Below are positions 36,432-45,973 of a DNA stretch of 64,000 bases, piece after piece. The DNA is taken from NCBI GenBank assembly GCA_963839175.1, contig CAWIUB010000003.1:1-64000 (forward strand), in the 5' to 3' direction. A program made the position numbers and the translations under genes. The stretch comes from CAWIUB01 sp963839175. GTDB lineage: Bacteria > Actinomycetota > Actinomycetes > Mycobacteriales > Jatrophihabitantaceae. Positions within the stretch are counted from its first letter, which is position 1; each line of letters starts with the position of its first letter. The notes beneath the pieces are model-generated. The model made no database searches. It was given only the letters and a program-made list of their open reading frames with translations, and was not told where the DNA came from.

Positions 36432-36686
36432 CTATTTCCAGCGGAAGTGGACGAAGACGCGTCCGAAATTGTCGGAGTCCTTCTCGACGTGGTGGTAGAG
36501 CGCTTTGATCTCCTTGCGGTCGAGGAATCGTAGGACCCGTTTCTTGAGCTGCCCCGAGCCCTTCCCTGGGATGATCTCCACGAGCGGCGCCTTCTTGGTC
36601 ACGGCCTCGTCGATGCTGGCGCGAAGCGCAAGCTCGATCTCCTCGCCGCGGGTGTAGATGTCGTGCAGGTCGAGCTTCAACTTCAC
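36432..36686 (-). CDS. Stand-alone Smr-domain protein
   Basis: From GTG 36686: VKLKLDLHDIYTRGEEIELA, LRASIDEAVTKKAPLVEIIP, GKGSGQLKKRVLRFL and a HFRWK end. D-L-H near the start and G-x-G-x-G (GKGSG) are the signature of the Smr/MutS2 C-terminal nuclease domain; 84 residues is its usual size. An upstream open frame to 36842 lies antisense to the VOC gene and is rejected. The two genes are divergent with only 6 bases between starts. Confidence 0.75.
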   Translation of the reverse strand: MKLKLDLHDIYTRGEEIELALRASIDEAVTKKAPLVEIIPGKGSGQLKKRVLRFLDRKEIKALYHHVEKDSDNFGRVFVHFRWK

Positions 36687-36692
36687 GGGTGT

Positions 36693-37079
36693 ATGGAGGT
36701 ACTCAGTAGCCGGATCGTGTTGCGACCAGCCGACCTGGACCGCAGTCGACGGTTCTACCGGGACATGCTGGGTCTTGCCGTCTACCGTGAATTCGGGGAT
36801 CGCGATGATCCTGGGCTCGTCTTGTTCCTCGGCGGGGGTCACCTGGAAGTCTCCGGCGTCGCGGATGGCACAGAGATGCGCAATCTCGCCCTCTGGCTAC
36901 AGGTCCGGGATCTCACCGTCGAGCAGCGGCGCCTCAAGGCGGCCGGTGTCGAGATCCTGCGGGCCCCCCAACGGGAACCGTGGGGCCTGTTGGAGATGTG
37001 GATCACCGATCCGGACGGGGTACGCATCGTTCTCGTTGAAGTCCCAGCCCAACATCCACTACGACGCGACAACAGGTGA
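36693..37079 (+). CDS. VOC-family (glyoxalase/bleomycin-resistance-like) protein
   Basis: 128 residues from ATG 36693: MEVLSSRIVLRPADLDRSRR, FYRDMLGLAVYREFGDRDDP (the 'F-Y-x-x-x-L-G' helix), LVLFLGGGHLEVSG, WLQVRDLTVEQRRLKAAGVE and GLLEMWITDPDGVRIVLVEV (D-P-D-G-x-x-x-x-x-x-E). Two beta-alpha-beta-beta-beta halves, normal length. Substrate unknown. Divergent from the Smr gene. Bases 37080-37330 hold nothing recognisable. Confidence 0.85.
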   Translation: MEVLSSRIVLRPADLDRSRRFYRDMLGLAVYREFGDRDDPGLVLFLGGGHLEVSGVADGTEMRNLALWLQVRDLTVEQRRLKAAGVEILRAPQREPWGLLEMWITDPDGVRIVLVEVPAQHPLRRDNR

Positions 37080-37330
37080 GGCCCCCGCGGCGCGCGCATT
37101 GCGCAGCCGAAGTGACCTCACGGCGGCGTTTGCGGATGTTGCTCACCGCGGCATTCGCTGCTTGATCAACAAGCCGGGGAGCTGTTCAAGATCCTTGATG
37201 CAGCCCAGCCGAACATGCGGACCAGCTCTGAGACTCGGTAGCCCTGCATTTCCTGACTGATCGGCGATCCCAGCGCGCCACGGCCACGTATGCACCGTCC
37301 GCTAGGCGGCTGCGTGTCCGGACGTCCGCT

Positions 37331-37905
37331 GGCTCCGTCGCGTTGAGTGCGCCGCCCTGGCCCGGGGGGACTGCCTTGCTGATCGAGAAGCCGTCGCTGT
37401 GCCGTCCGCCCGCCGGCTATCGGTTCCCGCGTGAGGTGATCGCGGTTGCGGTGCGCTGTATCTGCGTTACGGGCTGTCCCACCGCGATGTCGAGGAGCTG
37501 CTCGCCGAGCGCGGCATCACCGTCGATCACGTGGCGATCTACCGCTGGGTGCAGACGTTCACGCCGGAGTTCGTCGACGCCCCCGTCCGAGCTGACACTC
37601 GGCGGGCGATAGGTGGTTCGTCAACGAAACCTCCGTGCAGGTCGCCGGCCTACCTCTACCGGGCCGTCCATCAGCACCGCCAGGTCATCAACGTCCTAGT
37701 GTCCGAGCGCCGCAACGCCCGTGCGGCACGGGCGTTTTTCACCCGCGCGATGACCGATCGTGCAGGTCCGGATTCAACGCGCGTGGAAATCATGGTGTGC
37801 CCACGTTCGGCCCCACCGGGGACGTGCCCCGGCTCGTCACGGGGGATTCCCCCCGCCGACGATTCGGGTGGTAACCGTATTCGGCCTGGCCTGCCGGCTG
37901 CATAG
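37331..37905 (+). pseudogene. IS6-family transposase relic
   Basis: A degenerate IS6-like end (GGCTCCGTCGCGTTGAG) at 37331 is followed, across frames, by PAGYRFPREVIAVAVR, DVEELLAERGITVDHVAIYR, WVQTFTPEFVDAPVRADTRR, a shortened catalytic block, YLYRAVHQHRQVINVLVSER and RAARAFFTRAMTD. It is a close but distinct relative of the relics in the duplication. It is inactive: the D-E-T block is scrambled and the C-terminus is missing. Confidence 0.75.
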
Positions 37906-37943
37906 CGTGGACTGCGGATCGGCGGTATGCAGTGGGAGGTCGG

Positions 37944-38669
37944 GTGATAGCGGCTCGCGGTCTGAGCAAGCGCTACGGCGCGACCGTCGCCGTTGATGGG
38001 CTGAGCTTCGAGGTGCGGCCGGGTGTGGTGACCGGTTTCCTCGGCCCGAACGGGTCGGGCAAGTCGAGCACGATGCGGCTATGCTCGGTCTGGACAGGCC
38101 GGACGCGGGCGAGGTCCGGATCGGTGGACGGCGCTATCGCGAGCTGCGCTGGCCACTGCGTGAGGTCGGGGCGCTGCTGGAGGCGAAGGCCTCCCATCCG
38201 GGACGCAGCGCCTACGCGCATCTGGCGGCGCTGGCTGGCGGAGAGCAATGCCATCCCACGGTTCCGGGTCGGCGAGGTGCTCGACCTGGTTGGCCTGAGC
38301 GGTGTCGCCCGCCGCCGGGCGGGTGGCTTCTCGCTCGGCATGGCCCAGCGGCTGGGTCTGGCCGCCGCGCTGCTTGGTGATCCGTGGGTGTTGTTGCTGG
38401 ACGACCCGGTCAATGGCCTTGATCCACAGGGGATCCGCTGGCTCCGCGGCCTGTTGAGGTCGCTGGCCGGGCACGGCCGGATCGTCTTTGTCTCCAGCCA
38501 CCTCATCAGCGAGATGGCGCTCATGGCCGAACATCTGGTGGTGATCGCCGGCGGGCGGCTGGTTGCCGACGCCTCGCTTGCGGAGTTGTCGGCTCGGACC
38601 GGCTCGCTGGAGCAGACGTTCCTCGAGCTGACGGCAGGCAGCGCTGAGTATCGGGCGAGGGACTCATGA
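37944..38669 (+). pseudogene. ABC exporter ATPase, two frame slips
   Basis: From GTG 37944 (GGGAGG upstream): VIAARGLSKRYGATVAVDGL and GVVTGFLGPNGSGKSSTMRL (Walker A). A slip near 38078 leads to LGLDRPDAGEVRIGGRRYRE and LLEAKASHPGRSAYAHLAAL. Another slip near 38260 leads to VGEVLDLVGLSGVARRRAGG, FSLGMAQRLGLAAALLGDPW (signature motif FSLGMAQRL), VLLLDDPVNGLDPQGIRWLR (Walker B with Asp in place of Glu) and IVFVSSHLISEMALMAEHLV. Drug/antibiotic-type DrrA-like exporter ATPase. The stop overlaps the permease start (ATGA). Confidence 0.8.
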
Positions 38670-38746
38670 CGACCAACCTGATGGCCACCATCCCCGGAGG
38701 TCACTACCGCCTCCGGCACGTCATCCGCATGGAGTGGCTCCCCGTA
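38666..38746 (+). pseudogene. ABC exporter permease, N-terminal stub
   Basis: ATG 38666 overlaps the ATPase stop and reads MTTNLMATIPGGHYRLRHVI then RMEWLPVALTLTATV. The 'H-V-I-R-M-E-W-L' start is typical of ABC-2-type permeases; everything after about 27 residues is lost. The following 38747-39192 has no recognised gene, apart from a short tail-like reading (ELVAEGRLIPVARVQAMHEA). Confidence 0.5.
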
Positions 38747-39192
38747 GCGTTGACGTTGACCGCGACTGTGCCGGTACCGACCCCCAAGAGCAAGCGACAC
38801 GTCGACAACGACGTGCGGCGAATGACCGCGCGCACCATTTGAGGCTGCTGATCAACGAGGCACCAGCCACCGACCGGTACGTCATTCGTGACCACACCAA
38901 GGCAGCGCGAACCGATCGCCCCTGCGGGTCCGACCTGATGCCTTGAGCAGCAGGAGCTGGGCGCGGAGCTGGTGGCAGAGGGCCGACTGATCCCAGTAGC
39001 GCGGGTCCAGGCGATGCATGAAGCCAAACGGCGAGCACGCGCTCGTCGACAGACCGACGAGAACGACAATGGCACCGGGTAGTCCAGGTTTGTGAAGCCG
39101 GTGTAGTTGTCGTACTGCTCGCCGGGCAGCCGATGCGTGGATCGACAGCCTGGGGTCTTGCCTTGGGATCTGCGCGGGAGGAAGGTCGGATC

Positions 39193-41103
39193 ATGGCGCG
39201 CGTGCGAGGCCGGTTCCTATCGCATTGCAAATCCGCCGCCCGGGCGGCAGCGATCGTGGCGATGCTCGGTGCTTGTTCGGTCTTCGCGGCGCCTGCGGTT
39301 GCGGGTGCCAGCCCGTCCGGATCAACCGTCCCCTCCGCGGTGGCAGCGCCCGGCCAACCGGATCTCGGGCCGAACGTCTACGTCTTCGACCCGTCGATGC
39401 CGCAGAGCCAGATCCAGCAGACGGTCGATGCGATAGCCGCCCAGCAGGTCCCGAATCAGTTCGGGACGCAGCGCTATGCACTGCTGTTCAAACCGGGCAC
39501 CTATGGGACGGCCGCCGATCCGCTGAACTTCCAGCTCGGCTACTACACCGATGTCGCCGGCCTCGGAACATCGCCCGACGACGTCGTGATCAACGGATCG
39601 GTGTACGTCCGCAACCAGTGCGGCAACAACAGTTGCGTTGCCCTGAACAACTTCTGGCGGTCGCTGTCGAACCTCACGATCAACGTGACCACCCCGGACT
39701 TCGGCTGCTACAGCGGCGAGTTCTGGGCGGTGTCGCAGGCCGCGCCGATGCGGCGCGTACACGTCAACGGGCTCACCACCCTGATGGACTACTGCACCGG
39801 CCCGTCGTTCGCCAGCGGCGGGTTCATCGCGGACTCGAGGTTCGACGGCAGCACCGTGGTCAATGGTTCGCAGCAGCAGTTCTTCGTCCGCAACAGCGCC
39901 CTGGACGGGTGGACCAATGGCGTGTGGAACCAGGTCTTCGCAGGGGTTTCGGGCGCGCCGGCCCAGTGCTTCCCCGCGCAGGCGAGCTGCGGAGGGCCGT
40001 ACACGACCCTCGCCACCACACCGGTGAGCCGCGAGAAGCCGTACCTGTACGTCGACGGCAGCGGGCGCTATCGCGTGTTCGTTCCGGCAGCGCAGCAGAA
40101 CTCCGCCGGTGACAGCTGGTCGGCCGGACCCAGCCCGGGGCGATCGATCCCGTTGTCGGACTTCTTCCTCGCCAGGCCGTCAGACTCGGTCCAGACGATC
40201 AACGCCCAGCTTGCGGCTGGCCGGAACCTGCTGCTCACACCCGGCGTGTACGACGTCGACCAGACGATCACGATCAAGCGCGCCGATACCGTCGTCCTGG
40301 GACTGGGATTCGCCACCCTCACTGCAATGAACGCAGCCGTGCCGATGAGCGTGGCGGACGTCCCGGGTGTCGACATCGCGGGCCTGATCATCGACGCCGG
40401 CCCGGCCAATTCGCCGACGTTGCTGCAGATCGGCACCCAACACGCCGCGAACGGAGCGGCCCGCGAGCACAACGGTTGGAGCGACCCGTCCGACCCGACG
40501 GCCCTGCAGGACGTGTTCTTCCGAGTCGGCGGACCCCACGCCGGCCGCGCCACGGTGAGCCTGGAAGTCAACAGCGACCACGTCCTGCTCGACGACATCT
40601 GGGCCTGGCGAGCCGACCACGGCAACGGCGTCGGGTGGACCCAGAACACCGCCGACACCGGCGTGGTCGTCAACGGCGACGACGTCAGCGCCACCGGACT
40701 GTTCGTCGAGCACTACCAGAAGTTCCAGGTCATCTGGAACGGAGAGAACGGCACGGACGCCTTCTTCCAGAGCGAGATGCCCTACGACGTGCCGAACCAG
40801 GCGGCGTGGATGTCCAGCCCGAGCACCCTCGGATACGCCGCAGTCAAGGTCTCGCCCAGCGCCCATCATTTCACCGGATACGGCATGGGGACCTACAGCT
40901 TCTTCAACCAGGGCGTGGACATCTTCGCCGCGCACGCTTACGAAGTGCCCACCAACTCGGGCGTCCAGATGCACGACCTGCTCACCGTGTTCCTGGACCC
41001 GACCAACGGGAAGGGCGGCATCCTCAACGTCGTCAACGACACCGGCGGTTCCTCCACCATCGCGAACCCGGACGTCGCCGTCACCGTCGTCAGCTATCCC
41101 TGA
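39193..41103 (+). CDS. Secreted right-handed beta-helix protein (pectate-lyase/GH55-like)
   Basis: From ATG 39193 (GGGAGGAAGG upstream), 636 residues. The signal peptide MARVRGRFLSHCKSAARAAA is followed by IVAMLGACSVFAAPAVAGA. The mature part begins GPNVYVFDPSMPQSQIQQTV, then LFKPGTYGTAADPLNFQLGY (the K-P-G-x-Y opening of beta-helix folds), LNNFWRSLSNLTINVTTPDF, FWAVSQAAPMRRVHVNGLTT, LLLTPGVYDVDQTITIKRAD (second helix start), TVVLGLGFATL and a WAWRADHGNGVGW stretch. Two tandem beta-helix halves are like GH55 or similar uncharacterised Streptomyces secreted proteins. Likely a carbohydrate-active or wall-binding exoprotein. No partner genes nearby. Confidence 0.8.
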   Translation: MARVRGRFLSHCKSAARAAAIVAMLGACSVFAAPAVAGASPSGSTVPSAVAAPGQPDLGPNVYVFDPSMPQSQIQQTVDAIAAQQVPNQFGTQRYALLFKPGTYGTAADPLNFQLGYYTDVAGLGTSPDDVVINGSVYVRNQCGNNSCVALNNFWRSLSNLTINVTTPDFGCYSGEFWAVSQAAPMRRVHVNGLTTLMDYCTGPSFASGGFIADSRFDGSTVVNGSQQQFFVRNSALDGWTNGVWNQVFAGVSGAPAQCFPAQASCGGPYTTLATTPVSREKPYLYVDGSGRYRVFVPAAQQNSAGDSWSAGPSPGRSIPLSDFFLARPSDSVQTINAQLAAGRNLLLTPGVYDVDQTITIKRADTVVLGLGFATLTAMNAAVPMSVADVPGVDIAGLIIDAGPANSPTLLQIGTQHAANGAAREHNGWSDPSDPTALQDVFFRVGGPHAGRATVSLEVNSDHVLLDDIWAWRADHGNGVGWTQNTADTGVVVNGDDVSATGLFVEHYQKFQVIWNGENGTDAFFQSEMPYDVPNQAAWMSSPSTLGYAAVKVSPSAHHFTGYGMGTYSFFNQGVDIFAAHAYEVPTNSGVQMHDLLTVFLDPTNGKGGILNVVNDTGGSSTIANPDVAVTVVSYP

Positions 41104-41314
41104 CCATCCGCGGCGTGCGTCCGAGCCCTCGGCTCACACACAGCAGCACCGCCCGGGGCCGCCGAGGTCGTTCGTGGAGATAGTTCCGCCAAGTTGCCGC
41201 GACCGGCGCCACGCGCTCCGCGTTCTACGACCCGATGACATCACGAACGCTGAGCCGGAGCCCAGGAACGCCCCCTCTGACGCCTGATCGCGCGCTTCTG
41301 CCCGCACCGCGTGT

Positions 41315-41641
41315 CTAGCTTGTCGGCGCCTCCGGCTGCGCAGGCCCCGATTCCGGTGGGGCGGTCCTCGGCTCTGGTGTCGCTGACGAGTCAGGTGCCG
41401 ACACATCTGCCGCCGGCTCCGTCTTCGTCTGCGGCGCAACTTTCTCTTGATACTTGGCGACACTCTCTTGCGCTTTGGAGAGGCCCCTTTGCAGCATGTC
41501 GAGATAGGACGACGTCATCTGCTTGCGGCGCTCAGGGTCTTTCAGAGCCTCCAAGGCCTTCTCAAACTCCGCGGAGATCTGGGCGAACCGATGCTTCGCG
41601 ACCTCAAGAAAGTCCTGCTCCTTGTTGGGATTCTCCGACAT
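41315..41641 (-). CDS. Small helical hypothetical protein with Pro/Ala/Glu tail
   Basis: 108 residues: MSENPNKEQDFLEVAKHRFA, then AQISAEFEKALEALKDPERR, KQMTSSYLDMLQRGLSKAQE and SVAKYQEKVAPQTKTEPAAD, and a disordered Pro/Ser/Thr-rich tail. The helical N-terminal 65 residues could form a coiled coil; the tail looks flexible. No cysteine, no signal peptide. No family recognised; phasin-like proteins have similar design, but this is only a resemblance. GGATCGGGG precedes the ATG. Confidence 0.6.
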   Translation of the reverse strand: MSENPNKEQDFLEVAKHRFAQISAEFEKALEALKDPERRKQMTSSYLDMLQRGLSKAQESVAKYQEKVAPQTKTEPAADVSAPDSSATPEPRTAPPESGPAQPEAPTS

Positions 41642-41976
41642 GACGCCCCGATCCCTTCATTAGTCACGACAAGCCTAGCCTCGCCGGTTCCCGCTGGTCT
41701 CAGGCCCACGAGCGTCGGACGCGCGGACGGTTGCCAGCCCTGCGCGTTAACCGCTTGCGCCGAGCCACAGCCTCCATCTTTGCTCTCGTCCGGTCCGCCG
41801 GACGTCGCTGGGGTGGTCCGATCGCGGCCGGGCCCGGTGTCAGCGACTGCCAAGGTCAAGGTTCAGGGCGAGCCCGCAGATCGCGAGACCGTGGCGAAGC
41901 CGCGCGGCATCAGACTTGGTCGCGAGCCTCCAGCCGAAGTCGGAGATACCGCGGGCTGCCGGGCGACAATCAGGCT

Positions 41977-42890
41977 GTGTCGGAACAGGACTACTCGAGC
42001 GGCGCTCGGGCCGCGCAGGGCTGGGTGCTTCGCGAGATACGTGGCCGCGGCGCCTCTGGAGAGAAGGGCCTGGCGACCGCGCACTCGATGAGGTTGGTGG
42101 GTCCCGGCGATGCCGAGTTCGTGGTCGAACGTCTCAATCGCGACTTCGGAACGATGGACGTCGAGATCCTTCGGCTGGCCGGCCCGATGAACTTCGACCG
42201 ATGCCCGATTTGTCTTGACTCGACGCCGATGAACAAGGAGCACGTGCCGCCGGTACCGCTCGGCGGGTCGGTGATGACCACGACGTGTGCACGCTGCAAC
42301 AACGAACTCGGCTCGCGGCTTGAAGCCTCGCTCATCGACTGGTGGCAAGACGCGGTCGGGTTGGTTTCCCTGTCCCACGATGACGTGCGCGGAGCGCGAC
42401 GAGCAGCGCGGGTGCTGCTGCGTCAGAAGGAGACCGGAGAACCGGTGCTCCTGCTGCGCCCAGTCGACCCGGCCATCCGAAACCGGTTCGGTGCTGGCAC
42501 GCAGTTCTCGATGAGTTTCACCGAACCGGATCGCGCACGCTACCGGCTCGCCGCGCTCAAGAGCGCCTACCTCACCGCATGTCTGCCGCTGTGCTCGATC
42601 CCGGAAACACCGCAAGCCGTGCCGATCCGGGCCGAGCTGTTGGCTGCCCGAGACGCGCCTCGCAAACACCGAGTCAGGCCGGTCCGCTCTGCGAAGGTCT
42701 GCAGATCTGGAAATCCCACGGCCCTGCCGTGCCGCGCGAGATCGCGCTCGTCCGCACCCAACCTGCAGACGCGGCAGCGCCGGTCATCGCGCTTTTCCTC
42801 GCGCGCACCCTGCTGGTGAGCTGGCCCATCGGCGGATACCTGGTCACAGCCGACTCCGCTGGGACGACGACGGCCGCCTACCCACTCTGA
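41977..42890 (+). pseudogene. HNH-type endonuclease-like protein, one frameshift
   Basis: From GTG 41977: VSEQDYSSGARAAQGWVLRE, then NFDRCPICLDSTPMNKEHVP (C-x-x-C, then E-H), PVPLGGSVMTTTCARCNNEL and GSRLEASLIDW (C-x-x-C-N). This is an HNH_5-like zinc nuclease fold with both zinc-binding Cys pairs and the histidine. The helical remainder includes FSMSFTEPDRARYRLAALKS. A slip near 42680 moves the reading to LCEGLQIWKSHGPAVPREIA and a C-terminus ending at 42890. About 300 residues if joined. No methyltransferase partner is adjacent, so a solitary HNH protein. Confidence 0.65.
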
Positions 42891-42894
42891 CGGC

Positions 42895-43248
42895 CTACCC
42901 AAAGAGCGCCGCGCGGCCCGACGAGCGGTGCCCCAAATCAGCGAAACGGGCGCAGCAGGCGACGACAGCTTCTCGCGCGGCCATCACACACCGTGACGAA
43001 CCAAGGAACACGACACGCTCGTTAGCCGTCGTTCCGGTACACCCGAACGCGCAGTGGCTGCGCGCGTTATCCAGCTCCGAACGATCGATACCGTGCAGCG
43101 TGACGCCATCGCGCTCGGCTGGGATTCGCGCAAGGTCCCGACCAGAAATTGGGGCGGACACGAACGATCTTGCAGGTGAAGCGCGTCGGCGGTCGGTGAC
43201 ATCGTGTGACCGGACGAGGATGGTGCGCCTCAGTTCACCGCTCCGCAT
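42895..43248 (-). CDS. Possible small Cys-containing hypothetical protein
   Basis: A 117-residue frame that includes AERDGVTLHGIDRSELDNAR, SHCAFGCTGTTANERVVFLG and SSRCVMAAREAVVACCARFA. The protein-like composition with five cysteines makes it worth noting, but it has no clear ribosome site. It lies in the 340-base gap between convergent genes and matches no family I know. Confidence 0.2.
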   Translation of the reverse strand: MRSGELRRTILVRSHDVTDRRRASPARSFVSAPISGRDLARIPAERDGVTLHGIDRSELDNARSHCAFGCTGTTANERVVFLGSSRCVMAAREAVVACCARFADLGHRSSGRAALFG

Positions 43249-43892
43249 TGGGCGTGCAGCTCGTTGAGGTAGGCGAGCACGGCGAGCACCCGGCGGTGGC
43301 CGTCCTGCCCGTCTGCGATATCGAGCTTGGTGAGTATGTGCCGCACGTGCGCCTCGACCGTGCGTTCGCTGAGGGTCAGGCGGGTGGCGATGGCGGCGTT
43401 GGTCAGGCCCTGCGCCATCAACTCGAGAACGTTGCGCTCACGCTCGGACAGCCGGGTGAGCGGGCCGCCGTTGACCTGTGCGACGAGGCCGGCGACGACC
43501 TTCGGGTCGAGCGCGGATCCCCCGGCGGCGACCCGGGTCGCGGCGGCGAGGAAGTCAGCGACGTCGAGGACCCGGTCCTTGAGCAGATAGCCGAACCCGC
43601 CGAGCGTCGCGAGGGTCACCGCGTGGGTGGTCTCGACGTGCTGGGACAGGACGAGGACGCCGATGCCGGGGTGGCGCTCCTTGATCTCGCGGGCCGCGCG
43701 GGTGCCCTCGTCGGTGAAGGTCGGCGGCATTCGGACGTCGAGGACGACGAGGTCGGGTTGCTGTTCGTCGACGGTCTGCTGAAGCTGCTCCGCGGTGCCG
43801 AGCGTGCCGATGACCTGGTGGCCGCCGTCGGCGAACAGGCGCGCCAGCCCCTCGCGCAGCAGCGCTTGGTCTTCGACGATCAGGACACGCAT
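43230..43892 (-). CDS. NarL/FixJ-type response regulator
   Basis: 220 residues from ATG 43892, which lies inside the end of the kinase gene (13-base overlap), so the pair is coupled. Receiver domain: MRVLIVEDQALLREGLARLF (acidic pair E-D), PDLVVLDVRMPPTFTDEGTR (phospho-acceptor Asp), VLVLSQHVE (Thr/Ser switch) and FGYLLKDRV (Lys). C-terminal LuxR helix-turn-helix: LTRLSERERNVLELMAQGLT and LTLSERTVEAHVRHILTKLD. Controls genes in answer to the upstream kinase, probably the adjacent membrane-protein cluster. Confidence 0.92.
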   Translation of the reverse strand: MRVLIVEDQALLREGLARLFADGGHQVIGTLGTAEQLQQTVDEQQPDLVVLDVRMPPTFTDEGTRAAREIKERHPGIGVLVLSQHVETTHAVTLATLGGFGYLLKDRVLDVADFLAAATRVAAGGSALDPKVVAGLVAQVNGGPLTRLSERERNVLELMAQGLTNAAIATRLTLSERTVEAHVRHILTKLDIADGQDGHRRVLAVLAYLNELHAQCGAVN

Positions 43893-45916
43893 GGGAACTC
43901 CGCGGTCAGGGTGGTGCCGACACCGGCCCCGCTTCGGATGCGCAGCGTGCCGCCCTGGGCGGCGACGCGGTCGACGAGCCCGGTGAGGCCGGAGCCCGGG
44001 CTCGCCGACGCACCCCCGACGCCGTTGTCGACGACGGACACGACGAGCCGGCCGTTGTGTCGTGCGGCGCTCAGCACCACCTTGGTGGCGTGTGCGTGCC
44101 GCACCGCGTTCGTGAGACCTTCGCAGGCGGTGAAGTAGGCGGCCGTCTCGATGTCGGGGGTGGCTCGCGGGCCGGACGTCCGCACCTCGACCGGGAGCGG
44201 TGCCCTGCTCGCGAGATCCCGCAGCGCGGACCCGAGGCCGGCGTCGAGCTGCGCCGGCCGCAGCCCGCGTGCCAGTTCGCGCAGCTCGTCGATCGCCACG
44301 CTGATCTCCGCGACCGCGCCCTCCAGCGCCTGCGACACCTGCGGCGCAATGGGTCCGAGGGCGTGTTGGGCGTGCCGCAGGGCGAGCCCGATCGAGACGA
44401 AGCGCTGCTGGGCGCCGTCGTGCAGGTCGCGTTCGATCCGCGTGCGCTCCGCGTCCGCAGCAGCGACTATCCGCGTCCGCGAGGCCTGCACCTCGGCCAG
44501 CTGACGGCGCAGCTCTACCCGCAGGCGGGCGATCTCGATTGCTAACCCACCTGCCTCGACGAGCTGCCGCAGCAGCGCAGAATGCTCTCGACTTGTCGTG
44601 CTGTGCAGCATCTTTCCGAGTGGCTGGCCGCCTCGCTCGATAGGTACGCGCTCCCGCGGGTCGTCGGGCGCGTCCGCAACGGGCATCCCGTGCGCGTCGA
44701 CATAGAGCTGGCTCTCGGGGAGGAAGAAGTGCAGCTCGAGCGTCGGATCCGACACTAGCTCGCGCAGCAGCGCTTCGACGCCCTCCGGTGCCGCGCGGCC
44801 GGCACGCAGGTCGTCGAGGAAGCCGGTCATGCGATGCAGTGCGTCGTAACGGGCCCGGTTGAACCGTCGATCCACCGCGTCCTGCACCCGGGCCCGCACG
44901 GGACGGAACGCGATCGCGACCACGAGCGTGGCGGCCGCGGTCGTCCACGGAGAGCCGCGGCCGAGCGCCGTGCCCAGCAGCAACACGGTGCCGGCGAACG
45001 CGGCGGCGAGCACGGCGCTCACCGACCCATACACCAGCGTCCGGTTGATGACCACGTCGATCCCGTACAGCCCGCGCCGCAGGATCGCGAAGCCTGCGGC
45101 CAGCGGGAAGGCGGCGAACGCGAAGCCGAGCACGGCCATCCGGGCCGGCAGACCACCGTGCGGCCAGATGAGCCAGGTGCTCATGTCGAGGGCGGTGACG
45201 GTCGCCGCAACCGATCCGACGGCCACCACCAGCTTGAGCTGCTGCCGTACCTCCGCATTCCCTCGCCGCAGTCGGGCGACCAGCGCCACCGCCCCGGCCA
45301 GGAGCCCGCCGAACACGAACAGCCAGCCGGCAAAGTCGACGGCGTTCATCGCGGCGCGAGTCCCGGGGATGCCGAACGAGTTCGACACCGCTGCGAACGG
45401 TGGGTCGTATCGGCCGGGGGTAAACGCGCCTGCGACGACCAGCAATGCCATGCCGGTCACCAGCACCGCCAGGACCAGCCGCCAGCGCCGGGACGGCAGC
45501 CGCCCGTCAGGGAACAGCAGCACCGCGAGACCGAACCACCCTGCGACCTCCTCTCCCATCACGGTGTTGATGCCGACTGCGGCTGTCGATCCCGGCAGGT
45601 GATGTGCGGTGTTCAGGTCGACGTCCGCGTACTGCCACGTGATGAGGTGGACGCAGATAAGCAAGCCGGTAACGCAGAAGACCAGACCGGTGCGGTTGTC
45701 CGGAACGCGCCACGCGACGATCGCGCCGACCGACGCGAAGGTGAGCCCGAGCAGCAGGAACGCGCCGCCGCCGATGCCCGCGAAGATGTCGTCCGGCTGC
45801 GTCGCCAGGATGTCGCTCGGCCCGATCGCGAGCAGCACCGCCGTCGGCACCGCGAGGACGACGCAGGCCAGCCACATCAGCGCGGCGGCTCGACGCGCCG
45901 TCACCCGGGCCCGCAT
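43880..45916 (-). CDS. Membrane sensor histidine kinase (HisKA_3/NarX-like)
   Basis: 678 residues. N-terminal half with about nine membrane helices (VVLAVPTAVLLAIGPSD, FLLLGLTFASVGAIVAW, VTGLLICVHLITWQYA, WFGLAVLLFP and more), then a linker with a GAF-like segment (LRELVSDPTLELHFFLPESQ). The HisKA_3 block is ERTRIERDLHDGAQQRFVSI (His in the R-D-L-H-D motif), followed by the ATP-binding part: ACEGLTNAVRHAHATKVVLS (N box), VVSVVDNGVGGA (G1) and GSGLTGLVDRVAAQGGTLRI (G2). Same strand and overlapping the response regulator. Signal unknown. The start is the first Met of the basic stretch before helix one. Confidence 0.9.
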   Translation of the reverse strand: MRARVTARRAAALMWLACVVLAVPTAVLLAIGPSDILATQPDDIFAGIGGGAFLLLGLTFASVGAIVAWRVPDNRTGLVFCVTGLLICVHLITWQYADVDLNTAHHLPGSTAAVGINTVMGEEVAGWFGLAVLLFPDGRLPSRRWRLVLAVLVTGMALLVVAGAFTPGRYDPPFAAVSNSFGIPGTRAAMNAVDFAGWLFVFGGLLAGAVALVARLRRGNAEVRQQLKLVVAVGSVAATVTALDMSTWLIWPHGGLPARMAVLGFAFAAFPLAAGFAILRRGLYGIDVVINRTLVYGSVSAVLAAAFAGTVLLLGTALGRGSPWTTAAATLVVAIAFRPVRARVQDAVDRRFNRARYDALHRMTGFLDDLRAGRAAPEGVEALLRELVSDPTLELHFFLPESQLYVDAHGMPVADAPDDPRERVPIERGGQPLGKMLHSTTSREHSALLRQLVEAGGLAIEIARLRVELRRQLAEVQASRTRIVAAADAERTRIERDLHDGAQQRFVSIGLALRHAQHALGPIAPQVSQALEGAVAEISVAIDELRELARGLRPAQLDAGLGSALRDLASRAPLPVEVRTSGPRATPDIETAAYFTACEGLTNAVRHAHATKVVLSAARHNGRLVVSVVDNGVGGASASPGSGLTGLVDRVAAQGGTLRIRSGAGVGTTLTAEFPCVS

Positions 45917-45973
45917 TGGGCCAGTGTCTCAGCGCGAATGACCACCGCCAAGCGTGCTGGCACTGCGCGGGTA

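Noticed and set aside
43893..44948. Long N-terminal extension of the response regulator frame
   Set aside because: Overlaps the kinase gene in another frame; the true start is ATG 43892 where the receiver domain begins.
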